Shown here one piece after another: positions 26,333 through 33,148 of a stretch of 45,439 nucleotides of DNA. Positions within the stretch are counted from its first letter, which is position 1, and every line of letters starts with the position of its first letter. The stretch comes from Treponema sp. UBA7590 (GTDB taxonomy: Bacteria; Spirochaetota; Spirochaetia; Treponematales; Treponemataceae). Below the pieces are notes generated by a model. It worked only from the letters and a program-made list of their open reading frames with translations, had not been told where the DNA came from and ran no database searches. The stretch is taken from assembly GCA_002478955.1 (NCBI GenBank), contig DLKK01000049.1:3248-48686 (forward strand), given 5' to 3'. Both the position numbers and the translations under genes were made by a program.

Positions 26333-27640
26333 TTAGTAAACAAAATCCTTTTTTAATGATTTTTCATAATGCCGTTCTAAAAACTGATTTGTATTATTTT
26401 TAAATACATGACAAGTACGTTTATTTTCAAGAGCATGTCTAGGACAACCACCTTGACAACCAATGAACATAAAACAATTTTTGCAAGTTTTATCAAACAT
26501 TGACTGGGATTTTATAATATAATCAGCTTCTACAAGAACGTTATTGATTTTTTTATCATTTAAATTATAAACAGCCCTTTCTTTAATACCTATATCTTCC
26601 CAACATTTATACATTAAACCATCTGCATCTATAACATAATTATTTAGTGTCTGAGCTCCACAAAAGCAGTTTCCATGCTGTTCCAAATAAAAAGATTCAT
26701 CTTCTATACCATATTTTTTATCTAATTTATCTTTGTAATCTTTTTCATATTCAGTATTAAAAATCTGTTCACCTTTATCCACACAAGAATTTGAATCATG
26801 AACCAAGGCATAATACACATTGAAAAAATTTCCATACTTTTTATAAAGCATGTTTTTTATTTTTGGATAATCGTCTTCGTTCGTTTTATCAATATTCACA
26901 CGTATACTAACCTTAGGCCAGTAACCATTAAAATTACAATATGAATAAAGCATCTCAAGATTATCCATGATTCTTCCAAACGAATCTGGATTAGAAACAT
27001 GAGGTCTTCGGCTATTATGAGTTTCCTTATCTCCATCAAGAGTAATCTGAATATTTTTTAGCCAGATAAAATCAAAGTATTTAACAACTTCTTCAGTCAG
27101 TAAATATCCGTTAGTAACAATACTTTGACTAACATCAAAACCAGCTTCGTATGTTTCATGGTTAAAATGCTTAATAAAATCTAAACCTAAAAGAGGCTCT
27201 CCTCCGTACCAAGCAACATTCAAACGTTTTACTTTTCGCTCATTCGCAAAGTCAATAATTTTTTGTGTCAAAGACAAATCCATCATTTTTGTATTACGGA
27301 AATTTTTCTCAAAACAATATGAACATCTAAAATTACAATTCATGGTTGGAGCAATTGTTAAATTTAAAAAATCATTTTGAGACTGCATTTTTGCCCATCT
27401 AAGCAAGTACAATCTGTCAAAATCATCATCTGTATATTTTGATAGAACACCTGTTTTTTGAAACTTTGCAAGAACCTCCCGAGGTATATTCAATTCCTTT
27501 CCATTTCTATAATCGTCTATTGATTTCTTTAATTCATCAGAAAGCTTAAAAAAACTGTTTGAAAGACCTGCATACAAAAGCCAGCCGTATTTTTCACTTT
27601 TAAATAAATAATTTCTTTTTGACCAATATAACTTATCCAT
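26333..27640 (-). CDS. Radical SAM/SPASM peptide maturase
   Basis: Radical S-adenosylmethionine enzyme of 435 residues, expected to install a C-C or thioether crosslink in the precursor. The iron-sulfur motif CNFRCSYC gives Cys102, Cys106 and Cys109, followed by AWYGGEPLLG. A C-terminal SPASM domain carries CFCGAQT, the MYKCWED cysteine, and CKNCFMFIGCQGGCP ... CHVF, enough ligands for two auxiliary clusters. The first 80 residues (YLFKSEKYGWLLYAGLSNSF) resemble the PqqD/RRE-like leader-binding segment found at the front of many peptide maturases. Its start overlaps the upstream gene by 8 bp and its end is 2 nt from the S41 gene. Confidence 0.93.
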   Translation of the reverse strand: MDKLYWSKRNYLFKSEKYGWLLYAGLSNSFFKLSDELKKSIDDYRNGKELNIPREVLAKFQKTGVLSKYTDDDFDRLYLLRWAKMQSQNDFLNLTIAPTMNCNFRCSYCFEKNFRNTKMMDLSLTQKIIDFANERKVKRLNVAWYGGEPLLGLDFIKHFNHETYEAGFDVSQSIVTNGYLLTEEVVKYFDFIWLKNIQITLDGDKETHNSRRPHVSNPDSFGRIMDNLEMLYSYCNFNGYWPKVSIRVNIDKTNEDDYPKIKNMLYKKYGNFFNVYYALVHDSNSCVDKGEQIFNTEYEKDYKDKLDKKYGIEDESFYLEQHGNCFCGAQTLNNYVIDADGLMYKCWEDIGIKERAVYNLNDKKINNVLVEADYIIKSQSMFDKTCKNCFMFIGCQGGCPRHALENKRTCHVFKNNTNQFLERHYEKSLKKDFVY

Positions 27641-29195
27641 TTTTTGTTCCGTTTTTCATATTAAAAATTTCAAAAACATTTTCTTTATCAGCCGCAACTA
27701 TCAATCCACAATCTGATTTGTAATAATCAATTCCTGAATATACAGGCTTTCCAACAATTATTTTTTCATAATTTTTTTCTAAATCTATTTTTTCATTAAT
27801 TTTATTTAGTTTTACAGGAATTTCTGATAAAGATATATTTTTTAGCGTCCCCTTAAAATACGGCCATTTTTCATTCGTTTTCTTAAAAGATTCGTCTGCC
27901 AATGGACATAAATTTAAAATTTCAGTTTTCATTTCCTTATATTTTTTGGCAATAAATCTTTTTCCTTTAAATTCAGAAATTATTTTTTCATAAACCCCAT
28001 ATTTAACACATGGATATATAAGATTATCAATAAAATGAAACAAGAATGACATTCCAATATATTCTCTCATTGCCATATTGGAAGACAATGTTGTTCGGTT
28101 TTCTCCCATAGCGCAATATTCAAGCCATTCTTTTGTATGTAAAAATGGGAATCTGGCTCTATCAAAAGATGTGATGTCAAAATCTCTGTAATAGAATTTG
28201 CCAGTCGGTAAATACGCCTCATTCAATTCAAGCATCATATTCTGACAGTGAGTCTCAAGAACAATGCCGTGCTCTAAAAATAGTCTTAAAAGAATATTTT
28301 TAATCGGGTTAAAAATATATTTATCAACAAACTTTAAATAACTTAGTTCCGAAGCCTTCCAAGCTTTATAAATATAACTTTCTTTTGATAAAACAGAACT
28401 TGAAAATGATGCTATGGAACAGACTTTACCAGCACTTTCAGTATAAAATTCTTCTGGTAATTTTCTAATAACGTTCGCAAGCGTTTTAATTCTTCGTTCG
28501 CCAATCAAAACCCGGAATCTATTTGACAGAAACAATGCCCTATCAGCAGTTATCCCAAAGGCAGCAATATCTTCAAAAAATTTCAGATTCTCAACATTGT
28601 TTACGCATTTGCAAACAATCTGACTTGAACCATATTGCCCAAAAGCACTGCTCCAATCTATGTGACGCGCTCCATTTGCAACATTGTCAAAAAGAGAAAC
28701 TTTTGCAATAAATTTTTCATTTGTTTTTATGTTTGTAACAAGCAAAGAACGGTATGATGAAGTCGGTGTAGCCTTATAAATACTTTCATCACCATCAATA
28801 AATTCATATTTTCCATTTAACCATGATACAAACAACTCTTCTGTTTCTGGATGTACAAAAAATGGATAATAAATTTTTCCGACTTTTTCCAAAAATAAAT
28901 TTTCATCAAAAAATTTTTTCTCTTCTTTTTTATAAAGAATAAAATCTTTATCAAGCGGAATCAAAAAATAAGGAAGTGCAAATGATTTCTGATTCTCAGG
29001 AAGAAAATCAGGTTTTAAATTCATTTTAAATGAATTTTCTCGATCTGTACCATTGTACAAATCATAATTGTTTAATACTTGCTCAGCAAATACAAACTCA
29101 TCCAATAAATAATTCATAATGTCTATAACTTTTTTAAATTTTTCTGAACTATATAATATATATGCCGTAGAGTCAATATTAGGATAATAATTCAA
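27633..29195 (-). CDS. IucA/IucC-like (NIS siderophore synthetase-type) enzyme in a RiPP operon
   Basis: 520 residues resembling NRPS-independent siderophore synthetases, which adenylate a carboxylate (often citrate) and pass it to an amine or alcohol. Visible hallmarks: TPTSSYRS (143-150; equivalents of the Ser-x-Arg-Thr nucleotide motif), FIAKVSL with Lys165, NGARHI with Arg177, EHGIVLETHCQN (308-319; Glu314, His316, Gln318, Asn319) and YRDFD (336-340). The nucleotide-binding residues look intact. No other siderophore gene is nearby. The start is TTG directly after an in-frame stop, without a clear ribosome site; ATG at codon 27 is the alternative. It is first in the operon. Acylation of the precursor serines is my inference. 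Confidence 0.8.
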   Translation of the reverse strand: MNYYPNIDSTAYILYSSEKFKKVIDIMNYLLDEFVFAEQVLNNYDLYNGTDRENSFKMNLKPDFLPENQKSFALPYFLIPLDKDFILYKKEEKKFFDENLFLEKVGKIYYPFFVHPETEELFVSWLNGKYEFIDGDESIYKATPTSSYRSLLVTNIKTNEKFIAKVSLFDNVANGARHIDWSSAFGQYGSSQIVCKCVNNVENLKFFEDIAAFGITADRALFLSNRFRVLIGERRIKTLANVIRKLPEEFYTESAGKVCSIASFSSSVLSKESYIYKAWKASELSYLKFVDKYIFNPIKNILLRLFLEHGIVLETHCQNMMLELNEAYLPTGKFYYRDFDITSFDRARFPFLHTKEWLEYCAMGENRTTLSSNMAMREYIGMSFLFHFIDNLIYPCVKYGVYEKIISEFKGKRFIAKKYKEMKTEILNLCPLADESFKKTNEKWPYFKGTLKNISLSEIPVKLNKINEKIDLEKNYEKIIVGKPVYSGIDYYKSDCGLIVAADKENVFEIFNMKNGTKNG

Positions 29196-29286
29196 CTAAA
29201 AACTGTTATCTCTTTGTTTACAAAATTCTTTTATAGGTCAATTTTTTTCAAAAAATTCCTCAGTACATAGACCATTCTATTTTCAG

Positions 29287-29343
29287 TAACAAAAGATAAT
29301 ATTTTGTTTAACAAAACATTACCTTTACTTTAACAAAACAAAA
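29287..29343. promoter_or_regulatory. Operator array between the XRE regulator and the peptide operon
   Basis: TAACAAAA occurs at 29287, 29309 and 29331, exactly 22 nt apart, i.e. on one face of the helix. A fourth AACAAAA begins at 29337. The middle copy is half of a 15-nt palindrome TTTTGTTTAACAAAA (29302-29316). The array lies in the divergent region, so it could control the XRE/ImmA pair and the peptide operon together. Confidence 0.65.
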
Positions 29344-29370
29344 TGGAGAAATCTCTTTTGGGGGAAAACT

Positions 29371-29727
29371 ATGGACGAAAAGCAGGGGACAATTTTTTCT
29401 AGGAGGGTAAAAAAATTAATGGAAGAAAACCGCTATTCACAAAGAAAACTTTGTGACCTTTGCGGAATAACAGAAGCCGCATTCAGCCGTTACATGACAA
29501 CTGAAAGGCTTCCAAAAACAGAAATACTTGCAAACATTGCAAATATTCTGCACACAACAAGTGACTATCTTATTGGGAATGACGCAAACTATAACTACGA
29601 CCAGATAAAGATTCTTCTTGCTTCCAGCAAGGATAACCTAAGTCTGAACCAAAAGAAGGAACTTACAAACATACTTATGGACGAATACAAAAGAACAACA
29701 GAAAAAAGTCCAACGGAGGCACAATGA
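29371..29727 (+). CDS. XRE-family transcriptional regulator
   Basis: Small repressor-like protein of 118 residues with an N-terminal Cro/CI helix-turn-helix (KLCDLCGITEAAFSRYM, then LPKTEILANIANIL) and a charged helical tail. Start supported by GGGGGA about 6 nt before ATG 29371. It overlaps the next gene by 4 bp (ATGA), forming an XRE/ImmA pair of the kind found in mobile elements, where the protease cleaves the repressor. The operator array 30-80 bp upstream is its likely target. It is divergent from the peptide operon and is therefore the best candidate for its regulator. Confidence 0.88.
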   Translation: MDEKQGTIFSRRVKKLMEENRYSQRKLCDLCGITEAAFSRYMTTERLPKTEILANIANILHTTSDYLIGNDANYNYDQIKILLASSKDNLSLNQKKELTNILMDEYKRTTEKSPTEAQ

Positions 29728-30275
29728 CAGAAAACATCGAATCCAACAAAGAGTTGGCACAAGTTCAGCAGAACAGCACTTATAATCTTCCTGCATGGAG
29801 ACTAAACGAAATCACAGCAATCGCAGTAAAGATGCTTTGCGATGCTAAATACTATGCCGACGGCTTTGACTACAGAAAAATGATTACAGACATGGGGATT
29901 GTCATAAAAGGATATTCTGAATTTGTTCCAGAAAACCTTGAAAAAATGAAGTCATATTCAAAAAGTTTTTGGAACGAAGGCTTATGTCTTGTTATTCCTT
30001 CTGAAAACAAAGACCAGAAAGAAGTAAAACTCATTTGCTACAACGACAGCTATACTCATGGCGAAGAACTGGTAATCATTTTGCATGAATATGGGCACAT
30101 ATCGTTAAAGCACACAGAACAGAGCATTAACGGAGAAATGGAAGCAACTTGTTTTGCAATATCGATGGTTATTATGCTTTCCCTTGAGCAGCAGTTTCAT
30201 TTTGCAAGAACATTGGCAGAAAATGGAGCTATCAATCAACTTATAGAAGCAGTAAAGATAAAGGAGGCGGCATGA
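29724..30275 (+). CDS. ImmA/IrrE-family metallopeptidase
   Basis: Zinc protease of 183 residues with HEYGHISLKH (the HExxH motif) and the third-ligand region GEMEATCFA. In the ImmR/ImmA and DdrO/IrrE systems such enzymes cut the partner XRE repressor upon a stress signal. The strong ribosome site GGAGG precedes ATG 29724. The coupling to the XRE gene suggests the same mechanism; the trigger is unknown. After the stop, to 30513, I see only an ATG-AAG-TGA behind GGAGG, an unsupported 27-codon frame (30310-30393) and AT-rich sequence. Confidence 0.9.
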   Translation: MTENIESNKELAQVQQNSTYNLPAWRLNEITAIAVKMLCDAKYYADGFDYRKMITDMGIVIKGYSEFVPENLEKMKSYSKSFWNEGLCLVIPSENKDQKEVKLICYNDSYTHGEELVIILHEYGHISLKHTEQSINGEMEATCFAISMVIMLSLEQQFHFARTLAENGAINQLIEAVKIKEAA

Positions 30276-30513
30276 AGTGAATTTGTTAAATAAAAAAGTC
30301 CTTTTGTAAATGTTGCAGCATTTTTCAAAAGAACTTCTTAAACGGTCGGAAGCCAGAAAAAGCCTGTTAGACTTAAACATGAATTCCAAATAAATATTGA
30401 ATAATACTATCATGTTCTGGCTCTCCATGTCAAAGGAAAAGTTAAGGCATTTTTAAATATGCCAGGGAACTTTTTATAAAAACCCTTAATTTATTGCCAT
30501 CAATGGAGGGCAT

Positions 30514-31236
30514 ATGTTACATATTAAAACAATCAGAAATCACCTTATAACAGGTAAAGAAAAAGACGCATTCTGCTTTAGAAGCGTTGCATCCCAGAGC
30601 CTTAACGAAAATGGTCTTATCAAAGAAATGCTTTCGTACAATTCAAGTTTTACAGAAGCGGACATTGCCGGACTTTTCAGCGTGCTTGGAACAGTTGTAA
30701 ACAAATACCTGGCGAAAGGCTACAACGTTTTTCTTCCGTTCGGTTCGCTAAGACCAAATGCTACAGGAACTTGCGAGACAATCAACACATCTTTTTCGCA
30801 AGGAACTGGAAATCATCAGATTGGCTTTATCTTTAATCCATCTGAAAAAACTCTTGCAGAAGTAAACGCAAACCTTGAGTACAAACAGCTCCTGCCGGAC
30901 AGCACAAATGAAGGAAAAATCTACAGAATCAGCGGTCTTGATGATAACGCAAAAGAAATCAGGCTTGAAGAATTCAAGCCAAAAAGCAAGATTCGCATCA
31001 GCGGAAGAAACCTTGCATTTGATTCTACAGATGAGGCACAAGGTGTTTTCCTGGAAAACGAGAACGGAATCACAAGAATTTCAAGTTTCGACAGAAAAGG
31101 CACAAACATCGTAGACTTTCATCTGCCGGAAACTTTGCAGAAAGGTGTGTATTCAATTTACATAGTGACAAAACCCGGAAAAGAATACAGCAATGCAACA
31201 ACTTCTGAAACAATAAGAATTTCCGAGGGCGAATAA
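30514..31236 (+). CDS. HU-like DNA-binding domain plus DUF4469 protein
   Basis: 240-residue protein with two parts: an HU/IHF-like N-terminal domain (about 1-120; MLHIKTIRNHLITGK, then NVFLPFGSLRPNATG) and a DUF4469 C-terminal domain (about 140-238; KIRISGRNLAFDSTDE, then GVFLENENG, LQKGVYSIYIVTKPG). This architecture is common in Bacteroidetes and treponemes; its function is not established. Strong ribosome site GGAGGG 3 nt before ATG 30514. Monocistronic, closed by a perfect hairpin at 31260-31302. Confidence 0.82.
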   Translation: MLHIKTIRNHLITGKEKDAFCFRSVASQSLNENGLIKEMLSYNSSFTEADIAGLFSVLGTVVNKYLAKGYNVFLPFGSLRPNATGTCETINTSFSQGTGNHQIGFIFNPSEKTLAEVNANLEYKQLLPDSTNEGKIYRISGLDDNAKEIRLEEFKPKSKIRISGRNLAFDSTDEAQGVFLENENGITRISSFDRKGTNIVDFHLPETLQKGVYSIYIVTKPGKEYSNATTSETIRISEGE

Positions 31237-31259
31237 TCCTTGAAAATTTAAATTGGGTC

Positions 31260-31302
31260 TGAAAGGCGAGTTTTTTTCTGAAGAAATAAAACTCGCCTTT
31301 CA
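31260..31302. terminator. Bidirectional terminator overlapping a stop codon
   Basis: A perfect 15-bp stem (TGAAAGGCGAGTTTT, 31260-31274, with its complement at 31288-31302). The right arm contains the TGA stop codon of the convergent ATPase copy 3 gene (31302-31300). It is followed by T-rich sequence within the loop on the plus strand. Confidence 0.85.
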
Positions 31303-32652
31303 ATCCAGTGCTAAACTTCCATTCTTTAAATCTTCCGCAAGCAAAAAAACAGCATAATGCGGAATTGTTAAAATGTCATTTTCCTGATTGTAGCCAAAAT
31401 TGTTTGAGGAAATTTTTATAGCTGTACATTTTCCGTTGTTCTGGCGAAAATCTTCCAGAGAAGCAAGATTTCCCTTTTCTTTCTTAGTGTCAATAGGATA
31501 AAGTTTTCCGTTTGAATATATTATGAATTCAAATTCGTGAGTCTGTTTTCCTGTCCAATAAAACAGGGGCAGCTCTTTTGCCGCAAATTCACAGGCGACA
31601 TAATTTTCGTAAAATACGCCTGATAAAGTGTTTCTTCTGTCTTTTACAAAAAAATCAGCTTGATTTACTTGGCTTTGATATGCGAAAATTCCAACATCGG
31701 CAAGATATAATCTAAAAAGTCCAGCAGATTCTTCTTGAATTGGTAAGGTGATGTGACCTTTTAAATTTTTACATCGGTAAATAACATGGGCAAGTTCCAG
31801 CCATTCATAAGCATTAAAATAATCACGGTTGGATTTTCCATGTTCTATGGCAGAAATTTTGAAATTTTTATTTTCTTTGTTCAGTTGGGAAAATATATTT
31901 TTGTATACATTTCGGGTTTTTAAAATTGTCTCAGAAGAAACGTTGTAAGTGTCCATATCTCCAAGATAGTTATTGTAAACTTCCTTTAATACAGCAGTGG
32001 CATCAACATAAGATTTTTCCTGAATAAAAATATCAAGTGCTTCGGGTAGTCCGCCAATCGTAAGGTATTCATACAATAAATCCATTGCAATATCGTGATA
32101 TGGATGCTGTAAAACAGATTTTGTAGAATAGGATTTTTTTATCATATCCAAGATTACAGGATTTACATTCATCAGATATTCTTCAAAAGAAACTGGATAA
32201 ACGGTAAGAGAATCAATTTTTCCTACAGGAAATAAAAATTCGTCAGAGGAATTTTTGCTTTCCTGCTGTCTGATGGAAAGTCGGATCAGAGAACCTGTGG
32301 CAATGACAGGAATTTCCCGGTGATCCTGACAAAAATATTTTAAGGACGATAAAACCTGATGGCATTGCTGGACTTCATCAAAAATCAAAAGAACATTTTC
32401 AGAGAGCTTTTTGCCAAATCTTGCTTCTATATAAGTTATATAATTATCAGCATTTGATGTTGTTGAAAAATAAGAGCGTGCCTGGTCATCTTTTTTTAGA
32501 TCGATATATACAAAATCCTTGAAATATCTTTTTGCAAAAAGTTCTTTTACAAGATAGGTTTTTCCAACCTGCCTTGCTCCCCAAACAACCAGCGGTTTTC
32601 TGAGTGGAGATTTTAGCCATTTTTCAAGCTCTTCAATTTTTTTTCGTTCCAT
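31300..32652 (-). CDS. AAA ATPase with DUF4143 domain (copy 3)
   Basis: 450 residues, a different subgroup from copies 1 and 2. Walker A is WGARQVGKTYL (Lys31), Walker B is LLIFDEVQQC, and sensor I is VIATGSLIRLS. A helical middle follows, then a DUF4143 region (YENYVACEFAAKELPLFYW, TGKQTHEFEFII). Start ATG 32652 is preceded by AAAGGGA at 7-8 nt; the upstream TTG at 32700 is inside the promoter. A four-unit repeat array lies directly upstream. Function of the family is unresolved; a defence or toxin-like role has been considered but is not shown here. Confidence 0.87.
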   Translation of the reverse strand: MERKKIEELEKWLKSPLRKPLVVWGARQVGKTYLVKELFAKRYFKDFVYIDLKKDDQARSYFSTTSNADNYITYIEARFGKKLSENVLLIFDEVQQCHQVLSSLKYFCQDHREIPVIATGSLIRLSIRQQESKNSSDEFLFPVGKIDSLTVYPVSFEEYLMNVNPVILDMIKKSYSTKSVLQHPYHDIAMDLLYEYLTIGGLPEALDIFIQEKSYVDATAVLKEVYNNYLGDMDTYNVSSETILKTRNVYKNIFSQLNKENKNFKISAIEHGKSNRDYFNAYEWLELAHVIYRCKNLKGHITLPIQEESAGLFRLYLADVGIFAYQSQVNQADFFVKDRRNTLSGVFYENYVACEFAAKELPLFYWTGKQTHEFEFIIYSNGKLYPIDTKKEKGNLASLEDFRQNNGKCTAIKISSNNFGYNQENDILTIPHYAVFLLAEDLKNGSLALD

Positions 32653-32675
32653 AAGATTTCCCTTTATCTTGAAGA

Positions 32676-32786
32676 TACAAGTTTTATGACATTTTTTCAA
32701 TGAAAATTTACAAGTTTTATAACAGTTTTGTGGCGTTTAAATACAAGTTTTATAATGATTTTTAACTACTGAAATACAAGTTTTAT
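32676..32786 (-). repeat. Four TACAAGTTTTAT repeats at exact 33-nt spacing
   Basis: Identical 12-mers TACAAGTTTTAT at 32676, 32709, 32742 and 32775, each separated by 21 nt of unrelated sequence, giving a perfect 33-nt period (three helical turns). They lie upstream of the ATPase copy 3 gene (minus strand), and the nearest one overlaps a TTGAAA-17-TATCTT promoter. An operator array is the likely meaning. Confidence 0.8.
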
Positions 32787-32888
32787 GGCAATATCGGTGG
32801 CATCCATGCAACCTTTTCGACTTCGGGCGCTCTTTGCGCTTCAAAAACTGATTTTTTAGTGAATTTATACTTCTCTGTTAAAATAAAA

Positions 32889-32916
32889 AAAGACTTCTGA
32901 TTATTCAGAAGTCTTT
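32889..32916 (-). terminator. Terminator of tRNA-Asn
   Basis: A perfect 12-bp stem (AAAGACTTCTGA and TCAGAAGTCTTT) around a 4-nt loop; on the minus strand it runs into TTTTATTTT. It begins 2 nt after the tRNA 3' end. Confidence 0.9.
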
Positions 32917-32918
32917 AG

Positions 32919-32991
32919 CGGCTGCTGCAGGTTTTGAACCTGCGACACATGGATTAACAGTCCATTGCTCTACCAGCTGAGCTAAGCAACC
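32919..32991 (-). tRNA. tRNA-Asn (GTT)
   Basis: 73 nt from acceptor GGTTGCT to AGCAGCC plus discriminator G. D-arm TAGCTCAGCTGGTAGAGCA, anticodon arm ATGGA-CTGTTAA-TCCAT with anticodon GTT, T-arm GCAGGTTCAAAACCTGC. CCA is not encoded. It borders the accessory region; a tRNA is a common integration site, but I found no duplicated tRNA end in the window. Confidence 0.97.
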
Positions 32992-33015
32992 ATCCATTCT
33001 TGCGAATGTGTTAAT

Positions 33016-33044
33016 ACTATATACTTTTGTTTTTTTTGTGTCAA
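33016..33044 (-). promoter_or_regulatory. Promoter of tRNA-Asn
   Basis: Minus strand TTGACA (33044-33039), 17-nt spacer, TATAGT (33021-33016), 24 nt before the tRNA 5' end. Confidence 0.75.
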
Positions 33045-33094
33045 TATTTTTTATGGTGAAATTTGGAAAAAATCTGCGTTGTGATTTATTTAAA

Positions 33095-33140
33095 TTGAAT
33101 GTCGAATTTTTATTCTTAATTAATAAAACTCGACATTCAA
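33095..33140 (-). terminator. Terminator of the surface-protein operon
   Basis: A perfect 11-bp outer stem (TTGAATGTCGA, 33095-33105, with TCGACATTCAA, 33130-33140) and an AT-rich inner part, 9 nt beyond the stop of the FlgD-Ig/OmpA gene. Confidence 0.75.
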
Positions 33141-33148
33141 TCTACTAA

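Noticed and set aside
27633..29195. Ordinary siderophore biosynthesis locus
   Set aside because: No second synthetase, amine hydroxylase, decarboxylase or siderophore uptake gene is nearby; all neighbours are peptide maturation and export genes.
30276..30513. Small genes after the ImmA protease (2-codon frame at the GGAGG site; 27-codon frame at 30310)
   Set aside because: The 27-codon frame lacks a ribosome site and recognisable homology; the first is too short to be meaningful except as possible debris.
32676..32786. CRISPR array
   Set aside because: Repeats are only 12 nt with 21-nt intervals, no cas genes are present and the units sit at a promoter. Operator repeats fit better.
32919..32991. 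tRNA-Asn as integration site of a mobile element covering the accessory region
   Set aside because: No integrase gene and no duplicated tRNA 3' segment could be found in the window.
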